Of a DNA stretch of 64,000 nucleotides, positions 21,108-32,460 are shown piece after piece. Below the pieces are notes generated by a model. That model was not told the DNA's origin and made no database searches. It saw only the letters and a program-made list of their open reading frames with translations. How positions within the stretch are numbered: position 1 is the stretch's first letter; each line of letters opens with the position of its first letter. The position numbers and the translations under genes are program-made. This DNA is from Limnephilus marmoratus (taxonomy: Eukaryota > Arthropoda > Insecta > Trichoptera > Limnephilidae), in the NCBI GenBank assembly GCA_917880885.1, contig OU862909.1:33044405-33108404 (forward strand). Direction: 5' to 3'.

Positions 21108-21429
21108 CTTATCTTACTTCGGAGGCAATTTATATAATTGCCTTCCAGATGATATCAAAAACGAAAAAAGTGTGTGCAAATTCAAAAAAAAATTGTTCAT
21201 GTTTATTCACAAAAAACAAAGTAGTGATAGTGAATAATATCGTATGGTAATATAATATCATGTAAATGTTAGTATTGCAATCTAATGTAATCTAAGGTTA
21301 TGAAATGTAAAAACCATGTAATGTAAAAACTATGTAATACAATGTAAAAAGTACATAATTCAATATTCTAGTTAAGTAAGTGAAAATGTTATTTTCTTTT
21401 TTACTGGAATAAAAACTTATGAAAAAAAA
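21108..21429 (+). mobile_element. LINE 3' end inserted into the older LINE
   Basis: On the plus strand, opposite to its host, a frame starting at about 21120 reads NLYNCLPDDIKNEKSV then CKFKKKLFMFIHKK. Its stop is near 21236. This is the L-Y-N-x-L-P-x-x-I-K...F-K-K-x-L pattern of a LINE ORF2 C-terminus. A ~180-bp AT-rich 3' UTR follows, ending ACTGGAATAAAAACTTATG and poly-A (21421-21430). It is severely 5'-truncated, and the break splits the reading frame of the host LINE. Confidence 0.75.
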
Positions 21430-21807
21430 AACTCATTAAGCTTACATCAGCCTTACATTCTTTGCGGATATCCACATTTCTCACACGATCATACATGGTT
21501 TTACCACACATCTGCCCCCAGGATCTCATTTCAACAGCATTCAGTTTACTTTCATCTTTCCTCTGCCATTTCCATGCATACATCAGGGTAGGCACCAGGA
21601 CTCCATTGTGGACTGCTAGCTTCGCTTCTTTTGACAGTTTTTTTTATTAGCGCCAACGGCATTTAGTCCTCCATTAAAAGAGTTATCTGCATTTACGCTT
21701 CTTTCAATATCTCTTTCAGCCTTCCCATCCTTCGTAAACATACTTCCCAGATACACAAACTCATCCACCTGCTCCAAGTATTCATCATTCACAACTAAAT
21801 TGCACAC
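21430..21807 (-). pseudogene. non-LTR retrotransposon ORF2, C-terminal region (part 1)
   Basis: Minus strand. 21807-21616 reads NDEYLEQVDEFVYLGSMFT and KDGKAERDIERSVNA. After a frameshift at a poly-T run (about 21640), 21595-21430 continues TLMYAWKWQRKDESKLNAVE and CGKTMYDRVRNVDIR. This is the F-V-Y-L-G-S and R-x-N-A-V-E-M-R block that lies between the RT domain and the R-W-F-G-H motif in lepidopteran endonuclease-RT LINEs. Order and orientation match part 2 at 20876-21107. The clade (RTE-like) is not certain. Confidence 0.85.
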
Positions 21808-23057
21808 TGTTTTCGTACTCTCAAATTATAAAAGTCTTAAATTATAACTAATAGATCTTTTTACGTTTATAATAAAAGCCACCACAGTAAAAAAAAAACT
21901 GATTGAAATTCGATGTAGAAGAATCTCAATTTGGCTCTAAATGGTGTTTCCGATATTAATGCGCCTATAAAATAACATTCTTACCTATAATTCAATCTCT
22001 TTAAATAACCATCACGATCGGGACCTAACGTGAGAACTTTTATAATATTACCTTCAGTTCAAAACTGGTCGTGTTAAAGATCACAGAGCAAGGCTATTCC
22101 GATCCACACTGTACACTAAAATATCCAATACCGAGTGTTTCAAAAAAACTTTTGGTAAAATGTATTCGAATGATAAACGAATCGTTTTTTCAGCAATCTT
22201 TAGAGTTGCAGACACTAATCGATGGTTAAAAAATTACAAGGATTTATTAAAAAAAATAAGCGATTAATAATATGCGATTATATCTGATTTTACCCGATGG
22301 CGGATGGTGCGAGATTAATTGGCAGGTAAATTTGATAATCAGGTGAAATTGCTCAAAATTGCTGTGCATTCCAAAATAATGAAGAAAAAACAAGATAACA
22401 AGGCGATCAAAAAACTCATCTAAATAATATATTAACTATTGAGAATACTGCTGACTGACAACATATCGTAAGTGAATCGAATGGTTTGCAAGTGTAGAAG
22501 GTTTTACATTGGTAATTCTCATTACGCCTCGCTATTACGTTAAATAAATATTTAGATAAAAAATAATTAAGTGAAAAGAAGGTTTACCAATTGAGAATTA
22601 GTGGTGTTATTACGGGGTCAATGATGTGAGAACGAATAAGAAAGATAACATCGAACCGTAAGTCCGGGAACCGAGAGTTGTGGACCAGCATCGAGCTATT
22701 TTAATGAGCCCAAACTCAATAAAACGCAATTAATGGACTTAATCCTATTACGTGGAATGGTTTTCACTTTCATAAACGAGCTTTCAAATTGCTGAGGAAT
22801 TCTCGAAGGTTTCCCATTCAACTCTTTAAAGCATAATAAAGCACTCGATTATTTAATTAAGTGAAGTGTTTGGCCTCACAATAAACAATTTACTCAAGGG
22901 CTTTAAGGGCCTGGATTCAAAGTGAATAATAATAATATAAAATATAAGTAATATTGTATGAAGTTCTTTAATGCAGTAATCAAAAGCGTTCAAACACTAA
23001 TTAGACTTTTAATGTTGATTGTCAAGAACTAAATAAGTAACAATAATCGATATCAGA
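21808..23057. other. no gene seen
   Basis: AT-rich throughout; no element ends or frames recognised. Confidence 0.4.
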
Positions 23058-23310
23058 CTAGCAGTTACAAATCCGCATCGCGGGTTTTTGCTTTTGCTTC
23101 GGCTTCGCCCAGTTTAAGTGTTGGTGACCATTTTATATATCCGATGGGAACTGGTTTCAAAAATAGCCGGTTTATCGGAAAAATAATCTCGGGTGATCCA
23201 GTGACAGCTAGTCACCGGGACAAAGTAACTGCAACAGGCAATGATATTATATATAATATATAGAAGCGTGGTAGAAATCACAACGTGGTATTATTATTCA
23301 CAACTGCTAG
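23058..23310. repeat. small element with CTAGCAGTT ends, copy 1
   Basis: Ends are CTAGCAGTT (23058) and AACTGCTAG (23302-23310). The inside carries GGGAACTGGTTTCAAAAATA, TGATCCAGTGACAGCTAGT and CACCGGGACAAAGTAAC. The same landmarks recur in the same orientation at 59781-59952. It looks like a non-autonomous element with short TIRs; no target duplication is clear. Confidence 0.65.
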
Positions 23311-26300
23311 ATAAAATCGTACCATCCATCTCTCCATACCCGGAGAATTCTTTAAAAAATTGATTAAATAATGCGAAACAAAGAATACACAGTATATAAA
23401 AAGCAATGCCAAAAGAACAATACTAACAACAGCAGTGCTGTTTTTTTTGGCACAGGCTATGCCTCATTTTCATTTAAATAACGTTGTTTTATAAAATACA
23501 TAAAGGTTTTAAACAATTTCAGTTCAGTTTTAGTGCCGGCAAACCGGAGGTTTTTTTTCTCATTAATGTACATAGTTTTCTTTTACCCACCTCACTAGAC
23601 AAAGTCTGTTCCGAAGCAGATAATTTGTGATGATTGTTAACAATGTTAGTCAAATTGACACCAAATAAGTCTTGTAGGGTTAATAGCAGGGGCGGAATGA
23701 GTTATTATTGAGCCACCTGGGTTTTTGGGATGCATACCTTATCCGACTCGCGTAAAAATACCAAAAAGTACGCCTGCGGCAACTGCTTATGTGAATTCAA
23801 GGGTCATATTTGTAAGCATGATTTTTTAAAATTACGTCGTCTTCTATACCGACATATTATTGAAGTGCCACGCACAGCTTTTTAAAGAAAAACTAACATT
23901 CCTGGGCAATGAATTACCTTTTGATCGGGATCGTCCCGTTTTTAGGGACCCGGTCCCGTTGTCCCGAAGGAAAGCTTTGGGACGCGGAAATGTCGCGTTA
24001 AGAAAGTGGGCCAGGCGTGACATCAATTTGAGAGCAAAAGATCTGTTTATCTCAACTATTCGGTGCTTTTATAATTCATACGATTAAGGCACGGCAACGG
24101 CACACAACGTACATTATTTATCACAATAATTCTGCAGCTCTTTCTTACACACTACATAATAATATAAGAAAGAACTGTTGAAAAACAGCAAACGATGTAC
24201 GATGTATATCTTCTCAGAGGGTATCATGGATTTAATGTCTAGAGATGGTTTCGGTAACTTACCTGGGGGGATTCAAAACCAAATTCATTGTGTACATCCT
24301 CCCCCCCGGCATCACTAAATACCAATATCCTATTTTAAGGCCAAAAAAATCTGGTCACCGGTTACTCGAGTATAAGTACAAATGCATAAGTACCTACTTA
24401 CGCGGTGCGTAAGGTCGGAATAGTGATAAACTTGACTTATCTCCACGACTAGCAGCATAGCTAAACAGGCGCACAAGAGTCTAATAAGTAAGACTGTTGT
24501 ATATAAATTAATCGTATGCAATATTGATTATGTTTATAGCGACACCATAATCCGGCGTCTCATTACGCTGTGGGAAAAGCAGCCATCACACAGTTTCATC
24601 ATATAAAGCGAACCGACCTACGCTGTTTTAATTCAACTTCACCTTAATTAAGGTATTTTCTTTTGTTTCTAAATTATAATTATATAGCTCATGAGCCGGA
24701 AATATGCGTGAATATAAAATTAGGCTCTTAATTAAGAAATAACAATCAAACTACGTAGTTTTAACAAGTCTGTAACTCGCGGGCATCATTATTAGGCACA
24801 CATTTTTGTATATAAAATATACACTTTGCATAAAACAGGCTGGGGCAGGATGCACGCATAACTAATGAGCGATACTTAGCTACCAAATAATACACTAAGG
24901 AAAAAACAACTATTTCCAACCAACACACATATTTTTAATGTTATTAATAAGATGGCCGTGATAATATTATAACAATGTGTTCACGGTGTGATTCTATACT
25001 ATTTAAGCTGTTTAAATGTTCGAAAAGTTAATTTAATTTAAAAATCATCGTTTACTTCCTTCGACCAAGTATATCTAGACAATATGTACGATGTACGGAT
25101 CTTAAAAATGACACCGGAACCAAAAATATTGGTTTACGAAACATTTATCACATCGAAATTGTATTATCTCAAAGTCAAAAGATCGCAAGAATAATTGGTT
25201 TTTACCTTTTGTTGGTCTGCACGGAGCAAATTTATTTTCCAGCCAGTTCAAATCACTAGCTTCGTGAAGATCATTTTTAAAACACAAAATTGAGGCAGTT
25301 TTTTGTAGTCATATTTTCACATGGGCTGTCGCGGAAAATATTAATTGATCACTAATCAGTTATATGAATAGGTACTTAAAAATATGTAGATACGTAAATA
25401 TATAGATTCGGGTCGCTTATCGATAAAAGTACGAAATCAAACAACTACGTCACGCAAGAGATGCGGCGGCATTCAATGGGTAGTTATATTATGAAACTAT
25501 TTACAGGTGGTGTTACTTTTTTTTTATCAAAATTAGGTATGGAAGGGCTAATCTGTAGTTATAATATCAATGTTTACATCACAACATTTTTTTAATTGCA
25601 ATGTCGGATGAAAATTGTTTGATTTCGTGATGCAAAATCTGCATTTTGGTTGTCCTTTTAAACTATTGAACATTTTTTTATTTAAGTAGATAGATACACA
25701 ACATTGAAAAATGTATGATTTTAATTAAACTCTAAATATACACTCAAGGCCCTGATTACAAACAGAAGGGCGCAATACAATATGAAATTACCTCAATATA
25801 CAGTTTGCCAATAGAATGCTGTGTATGTATTGTTAAATACACACACCTTGATACCATGGGCGCTCAACCTATGTTAAATACAGCAATAGTATTTAGCATC
25901 AGTTTCTCTGACGAGTTCCGTATTAATTCGACAATCGTTTTGTCTCTTGACCACGATATATCACGGGTTTAAAACCCAACAAAAAGGAAATTAAAAAAAA
26001 AAATTTTGTAGATATATTTTTTTCTTCTCCTGAGAAAGTGGCATGGATCCGTAAGATTCATTCAAGATTGAATGTTAGAACTCTCGTGTGGTCCATCAAA
26101 GATTTATAAATACAACACATACTAAAATATTTAATCAAAACGACTGTCAAGTGGTAAGGTATACCGCGTTAATAAAAAATCTATGAAAAACCTTTCAAAA
26201 TAATATTAATTATTACATTCGCTTCTAGGGAGGTTACTTGGATTTTCAAGCCATTTGTCAAGATGTAATCTTGCAAATAATTTATCTTAAGACTTTTAAT

Positions 26301-27899
26301 TTTAACGATATCCTATGTTTGGAAGGTGTATGTGTAAATTTAAACTACCAACTATCAAATTTATTTACATGTGTCGCGTGTCGTTTGCATGGCCGTTTTT
26401 AGAGTATTAGCTGTAGGAGTCTTCGTTGGATCCGGAAAGTAGCCGATATGGGTATCAAACTACGCGTATAAATCTGCACAACCCGAATGGCTTTGTTAAA
26501 AATTAAGGAGTAAGCTCCTTGGCCCCTTTTCAAAAAAAAAATTCAATTGCTCCATCCACATTCAAACATCAAATCACCACCAAAACACGGGCATATGCCA
26601 ATCATGGTCACCAACTAACAAGTCAATGAAAAAAGAAAATATTAAAAAAAATCGCTCATGTACTTTTACCAAATAATTTGCTTGAATTTATAATATCATC
26701 ACAACTATTTAAATTTCATGAAGAATGTCCATGTACCTACAACTGTCAAAAATAAGATAAAACGCCATATGGATTGTTCCATATTGGGTTCAATAATCAA
26801 AAGATGAAAACGAAAAAGTTCTGAAAATTCGGCATAAGCAGTAAGTTGTAGATAACTACTGTATAGGTAAAAAGTTCGAATGCAAATTGTGACATAACTA
26901 TTGGTAAATAATTTGTGATAATAGTTTATTTTTGTGGGCATAAATACTAAAATTAATGTTTAATAAAAACATTATGTGAAGTCGGCACGCCTTAGCTCCC
27001 GAACCACCGGTTGCGCCCGCCTGCCACTCTCCATTAATAGGGGAAGGTGGGGAATAGCGTGCAGCGGTACATTTCATTTACCCGGCGAGGGGAGGCGCAG
27101 AATGCAAAATGATATAAGTGGCTAGGTACCAAATAAATTTATATCGCCCGGGCGGTTAGGGGAGCAGCGGTACAATAGGACCAAACACTAAACGGTATGA
27201 ATGATTCGATCTGTCGCCATTATTTAATGAGTTTCGTCACTTCGAATAGATATGTCAGATTGTAGCGATTCTATTATGCACGAGCATTGTGTTGTGAAAT
27301 TCCCCATTCTCCCCCGCGCGTTTATCTTTTCAGCGAAACCTGTGGGAAATGGGTAAAATCGAAAAATACCCTAAAATAAATCAAAATAAAACTACTACCG
27401 ATTACTATGCACAGACAAAACACAATAATTTCAACTGTAAAAATATTTTTTTTAATTAATTAGCATAGATTCAAAAACGCTGAATTACAAAAAAATCGTT
27501 CGTGATAAAAAAAATATCTTAAAGCTTTGGATCTAATATAAAATGTCGTCGGAACCTTTTGGCAGTGATTTTTTTTTATATTTGTGATGATACCCGTATC
27601 GCTCAAAAGGTTAAAAAAAATTAACGTTACGCATACGTCTAAATACACAAAATAAATTTTTAAAAAATTTTAAAGTTTACAATACAATTTTACAATGTAA
27701 ACGTACTGATATGGTTCAAATTAACTAAAATTCACATTGGAAACAAAATATAAAGTAATGACTACTGTTTTCAAAAAATATGTGAAATGTTTTTTTGTAT
27801 GCTCATGTTGTTGTTATTAAAAATATCAGCAACTTCTGCATGTTAGGTACCTGGTTCTGTATGGACGTGGTGTAAGGGAATTTTTAAAAGAATTGATTT
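23311..27899. other. long interval without a recognised gene or element
   Basis: Mostly AT-rich. 23930-24010 is GC-richer (GGGACCCGGTCCCGTTGTCC) and gives a 75-residue frame that I do not recognise. 24090-24150 carries CTGCAGCTCTTTCTTAC, shared inverted with 20050. 27000-27180 is another GC-richer patch. 24240-24310 has short G and C runs. No splice-bounded coding exon was identified. Confidence 0.4.
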
Positions 27900-28187
27900 G
27901 TTTTTTTTTTTTTAATAGATGGAATATGTAGCTAATTAAATAAGTGATTTTTTTTTTAATAATTGGAATATGTCACTGATTAAATAAGTCTTTTTTTTTA
28001 ATAATTGGAATATGTCACTGATTAAATAAGTGTTTTTTTAATAAAGGCAAAAAGTCACTGATTAAATAAGTGTTTTTTTATAATTGGAATATGTCACTGA
28101 TTAAATATGTGTTTTTTAATAATTGGAATAAGTTACTGATTAAATAAGTGTTTTTTTTTTATAATTGGAATATGTCACTGATTAAAT
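27900..28187 (+). repeat. minisatellite, ~40-48 bp unit, about seven copies
   Basis: Each unit is a T-run followed by AATAATTGGAATATGTCACT and GATTAAATAAGTG. Units differ mainly in T-run length and point changes; the fourth has ATAAAGGCAAAAAGTCACTG. Confidence 0.9.
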
Positions 28188-28241
28188 TTCTTGATTTCAT
28201 TATACACAGTTCCATTTCATGTTACAGATATTAATTATATT

Positions 28242-28434
28242 GAGGCTATTTCGCCATCCTCCTCATAGATTATCCATTCGATAAAAAGTCTGAGTTTACT
28301 ATTAGCTATTTGAAACTATATATAGGATAAGTTAGCCGAGTTTTTTTTACCTGTTACGAGTATTTATTTGTTTATTTACATTCGTTATCGTATGGATAAG
28401 CTATCAGGAAGGTGGTGGATATACCGCCTAAACG
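28242..28434. mobile_element. foldback MITE (unoccupied paralogue of the 57.7-59.2 kb copy)
   Basis: The left arm GGCTATTTCGCCATCCTCCT and the complement of the right arm (GGCGGTATATCCACCACCTT...) are imperfect inverted repeats of ~45 bp; both continue into TTATCCATWCGATAA. The central part GGATAAGTTAGCCGAG then TACCTGTTACGAGTATTTAT matches the copy at 57.8/59.2 kb, where a 1.3-kb element interrupts it. Confidence 0.7.
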
Positions 28435-29019
28435 CTAATAATAAACATATTATAAAAGACGGTTTCATCCCGAACGGTACTGCCACGCTGTTAGCCCAAT
28501 AAATACTTGTTTTAGAGAGCTCAATTAGAGGCGTCTCACCATGTCAAACTCTAATGCATCTGCAATAAACAAAAAAACATCGCATCAAGAAACGCCATTC
28601 CCAAATTAAGGCCTTAGAAAACTTGAATATAATGGAATACCAATCATGGTAGATGTGACACTCGAGATTACCAAAGTCTTTTTAATTATCGAAAAAACAG
28701 CTATGGCTAATGGTATTTGTGACACTTCCAACTATTAATTAATTAATCACTAATGTTAAAGCCTGTGACCGTTTTATAACGGTGTGGAATATTCGATTTC
28801 TTCAGTCCATCGTAAACATTAATTTATAGAAGGAATTACTCAAGACTTTTTAAATTAATTCAGAAAAGACGTTGAGTTATGGCTTTATACAGCCTTTAAA
28901 TCTAATTAGATAACTTGATTAAGCTTTATTTGCATATTCGTGAGTGATTCTAATGAATACACTACTTATTTTCTAAAATAAACATAAATAAAAATTTAAG
29001 CTTATTCTTAATCTTACGA
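28435..29019. other. no gene seen
   Basis: AT-rich, nothing recognised. Confidence 0.4.
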
Positions 29020-29175
29020 CTCCTGTCCCGGTGAGACCGGTACACCAGAATCAAAGAGTTTGCGAGAAATACGTTTTTGACTATGTTTAGTGGCTAATCC
29101 GAACAGTGAGACACTACCCAATCTTCACCAGGGGACACTGATTTGTAAGGACTTGGAAGACGTGCTCTGAGGATA
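29020..29175 (+). repeat. interspersed repeat related to 5728-5780 and 32530-32590
   Basis: GGTGAGACCGGTACACCAG and GGGGACACTGATTTGTAAGG match the 5.7-kb segment. AAGAGTTTGCGAGAAATACG and TTATGTTTAGT-like sequence match 32530-32585. Confidence 0.55.
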
Positions 29176-29284
29176 GGAAGGAGGTTGGAGTTTAATCGAC
29201 CGGTACACATGTGGCAACCTAATAAACCAATATTGGAATTTAGGATTGGCATGAATAAAGGAATGGATTGAGCGTTATATATTT

Positions 29285-29525
29285 TTTTCCTTTCTTTATA
29301 TCTTCCTTCTTCTTGCCTCTTCTCACCTCTTGGACCTTCTTGCCTATTTTTAGCTGCTTTTGCCTCTTCTTGGATCATGTATCTCGTCTCTTCTTGGTTC
29401 TTGTCCCTTCTTGCTTCTTCTGGGATTTTCTAGTCTCTTCTTAGTTCTTCTTGTCTCTTCTTGTATCTTCTTGGATCTTCTCGACTGTTCTTGGCTCTGC
29501 TTGGCTCTTCTTGCCTTTTCTAATA
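29285..29525. repeat. pyrimidine-rich TCTTCTTGG minisatellite
   Basis: Irregular repeats of CTTCTTG/TCTTCTTGGATC over ~240 bp make a nearly pure polypyrimidine strand. The opposite strand gives an artificial Lys/Glu/Arg-rich frame (29094-29378) that I treat as a by-product. Confidence 0.8.
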
Positions 29526-30298
29526 ATCGTATTCTTTAATCTTGAGTGTAAATATTTATTTTGAGTTTTTCTTCTTAAATATTTCAAAGAAAATATATTA
29601 AATTCTCACACAATGTGGATAACGAATGACTGGAGGGGGTAACCAAATTTTATTTCATTACAAAAAACGTATGACAAAATGTTTCTGCTAACAAAAGTGA
29701 TTATTACATTCCACGGAATATGAGAATACAAAATTACATCCCTTGACTAACGTTTCGTAAGGAGCAAATAAGTTGGCGGTACCTAAATAAGGATCACTTT
29801 ATATTACTTGATGAATTTGCATTCCTCAGCAAGGATGTAGCAATGATTAAAGAACCACAAAGGATACCCTTACGTAAACAGACGTATCTTGTGTAAGTGA
29901 ACGCATGATATAATATTTTGGAAACTAATAGCGATGAGTCGAAAAATGTTTAGCTAAAACACAGTAACATTGTTAGGAGTCTTTATCATGACAAATAATA
30001 TCGATTTGTATTTAGGTTTTTATAAATTTATTGTCATCAAGTTTAATTTTTTCTTTTATAAAAGAAAGAGTTCATTTATGAACAAGATATGCTGTGTAAT
30101 TATCATTACGCGTGACAGCTGTTTCGCCTTCTGAAGGCATTGTCAAACTGCGTTTTGTGTTTTAGAGGATAGAAGGGGAGAGAGGCGTTCATTTATATGC
30201 TTTAATTGTAGCATGACTTTTTTCAGAATATGTGTAAATTTTATCATTGTTTTCCTGTCTCCCCTTTCTAAGTATAGTGTAGGTATTATAAAAGAAAT
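29526..30298. other. no gene; one shared motif at about 30115
   Basis: GACAGCTGTTTCGCCTTCTG with AAGGCATTGTC at 30115-30151 matches the arms of the inverted repeat at 33375-33625. The rest is AT-rich and unassigned. Confidence 0.45.
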
Positions 30299-30750
30299 AC
30301 AAGTGTGCCGTTCACACGCGGTAGAAGTGAAACCTTCAGAAAACTTAAGTAGACAAGAGTGGGGAGGTTACGAAACACGGCACAAAGAGGTTTATTCTAT
30401 CTCATTCTCTCACGCTAAATCTCATAGATACGAGTATATGTGTGACTCTTTTTAGTGTCGCTTTTTCGTTTCATCGAGTTTCACATCACAACGGTGATAA
30501 ACAAATTTTCACTTAAAAACAGAGTGCGCGATTCACATGCGGTAGAAGCGAAACCTTCAGAAAACTAAAGTAGACAAAAGTGGGAAGGCTACAAAGCACC
30601 GCACAAAGAGGAGACCGATTATACTATCTCATTATCTCGCAGGTCGTTAAATTCTATAGATGTATGTGTTTGTCTCTTTTTAGTGTCGCTATTTTTCGTT
30701 TTATCGAGTTTCAAATCACAACGGCGCTTAAGTTTTCACTTCAGAAATCT
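30299..30750 (+). repeat. head-to-tail dimer of repeat family E
   Basis: Two ~220-bp units (about 30299-30516 and 30519-30750). Each has TTCACAYGCGGTAGAAG, GAAACCTTCAGAAAACT, CTCTTTTTAGTGTCGCT, TCGAGTTTCAMATCACAACG and TTTTCACTT. An inverted, SINE-interrupted copy is at 60735-60962. Confidence 0.8.
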
Positions 30751-31267
30751 AAAATTTGGCACCGAAAATTATTGTTTTTTTTCTTTCAGAAAATGGTAAA
30801 AAACCTCTATATTAATTATAAAACACAAAGAAAAACGTTAAATTAAACATATTCAAATGCAAAGTGTGGATATTTTGAACTGTGGTTACAATGTGGCAAC
30901 TGTTTTGGATGTGCACACTCAAATTCAGGCTTAATCTCTCATTTATGTAATGTTTGGGTATACAGATATAATATGTAGGTGCGTTGTACTGCGATATTGT
31001 AATAATAATAATAAGCAAAGCAGATGCTGTCGATGATAAATGGCCCCCTCCCCGAGGTCTCCCCTCGCCGATTTCGTTTTTAAAAGGACAAATTAAATAT
31101 GTGCAAGTACACGTACTATTGGAACACAATGCACGCACGATACTCAAGTGCTGGTGTGTGGCGAATGCAAACATACAAATCAATCCCAAATTAATATCTT
31201 TACATATTATTATGTAGAAGACGTAATGTATATTAATTCCATTCAAAGATAATGTAGCTTTAGATAA

Positions 31268-31411
31268 TTTGCCACAAAAATATTCAACATTCTCCCAGAA
31301 AACATCAAACTGAGTCAAACACAGAGAGAGTTTAAAAAATATGTTAAAATATGGATATATTCTAATGATCGAGCCTATACTGGTGCCCTCACCCAAACGC
31401 CCAGTCATTAA
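31268..31411 (+). pseudogene. LINE ORF2 C-terminal tail
   Basis: An open frame, free of stops from 31268, reads FATKIFNILPENIKLSQTQ then REFKKYVKIWIYSNDRAY and ends TPSH-stop. The F-N-x-L-P-x-x-I-K...F-K-K-x-V/L pattern is the usual last ~40 residues of a non-LTR retrotransposon reverse transcriptase polyprotein. It is 5'-truncated. A ~90-bp 3' UTR follows, ending in AAACTAAAATAAAGATTTT. The long minus-strand frame covering 30812-31408 overlaps it and is considered a shadow. Confidence 0.7.
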
Positions 31412-31767
31412 CAGTTGTTATTGTAGTAATAACCTTGTAGTTTCTGTATTGTGTATTTGCAAGCAATAATGTAAACTAAAATAAAGATTTTGCTGTATAG
31501 AAACCTACATTATACATTTATAAAAAAACTATAAATAAAATTGCGAGAAACAATTTACAAAAAATTCTGCCTCAATACAGGTTCACCTAGTGAGGCAGGC
31601 TTTGCACAACTAAAAATATTGTATAATTATGCTACTTCTGTGTAACCGTTTTTACATGACTTTCTATTTGTTAATTTTTTTTGTACTGATTGATGTAATC
31701 TATTTGTAAACTACATTTTTTTAGTTATAATGTTGTCAATTTCATCGAATCAAGATATTATGAAAAA

Positions 31768-32090
31768 AAAAAAATTCTCCCTGCATGTCCTTTCATGTGC
31801 GTCCCCGTTTCCTTCCACCTTCACTGCCTTCCCCCTCCCTTGTCTCTTCCCTCTCCGCGAACTCCACCTTCCCCCTGCCTTTCCTCCCTATCGTTCATAT
31901 ATATGAAATACACACATTTTCATCTATACAAATTTCATAACGTCAGAGCTTACCATTATATACAGCCTATGTTACTCGATGATAATGTAGCTTTCTATTG
32001 GTGAAAGATTTTTTTAAATCGGTTTAGTGGTTTAGGCGTGAAAGCGTAACAAACAAACACGCACTTTCGCATTTATAATATTAGTATGGA
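31768..32090 (-). mobile_element. Helitron 5' half (3' end missing)
   Basis: Read on the minus strand it starts at 32090 with TCCATACTAATATTATAAAT, then GCGAAAGTGCGTGTTTG and GCTTTCACGCCTAAACCACT. This is a very common lepidopteran Helitron 5' start. The preceding base is A, matching insertion between A and T. A GGTAAGCTCTGACGTTATGA block and a polypurine G-rich core follow, as in the 13.0- and 41.7-kb copies. The match stops at a poly-T run near 31768 before the hairpin and CTAG end. Confidence 0.7.
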
Positions 32091-32164
32091 TTATAAAACG
32101 AGAAAATTTTACGTAGAGTGATGTGAATGAAAATATAATTGCAAATACATGATAAAAATATGTA

Positions 32165-32460
32165 CTGCTTCCAACCGTCTGGAGACAGTGAGACTATGGT
32201 AAAGAGGAAGGTTAGGAAGTGCTTTTTTGACATTAACTTCACGCAGGAGGTCCCGAGGAAAATAATTTCTCTCATGGCTTGTGTCATCTTTGGGAATGCT
32301 GTGTGGAGGGTCTTTTTGTGGAAAGGACGGAGTGAACCTAGATCTTTATGAGATCCGTGTTGGGAGGGAGGAAACACAGAGGAATCAAACAAATCGTTGC
32401 ACAGCCGAGCTGTTGAACTCAAGAATTGGTTGGCTATTCAGATACGCCGCAAATATACAC
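32165..32460 (+). repeat. family F copy split by a LINE end
   Basis: CGTCTGGAGACAGTGAGACT and GAGGAAGGTTAGGAAGTG (32177-32222) are family F. The F sequence resumes at about 32428 with TTGGCTATTCAGATACGCC. Between them is an opposite-strand LINE 3' end. Confidence 0.6.
32224..32427 (-). pseudogene. LINE 3' end: C-terminus plus hairpin tail
   Basis: Minus strand: the frame reads SSTARLCNDLF and SVFPPSQ, matching the S-T-A-R-L-W-N-D-L-P block near the end of the LINE at 47465-47913. It continues into a 3' UTR with CAGCATTCCCAAAGATGA, a decayed hairpin (GAGAGAAATTATTTTCCTCG) and a poly-A (plus-strand TTTTTT at 32224). It is 5'-truncated to ~200 bp and inserted in a family F copy. Confidence 0.7.

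Noticed and set aside
23860..24087. 75-residue plus frame rich in Arg
   Set aside because: GC-rich patch with GGGACC palindromic repeats, frames on both strands, no known domain.
30812..31408. 198-residue minus-strand open frame, the longest in the window
   Set aside because: It overlaps a LINE C-terminal frame on the plus strand and tandem repeat flanks, has no recognisable domain, and its Ile/Tyr/Asn-rich composition fits AT-rich non-coding DNA.
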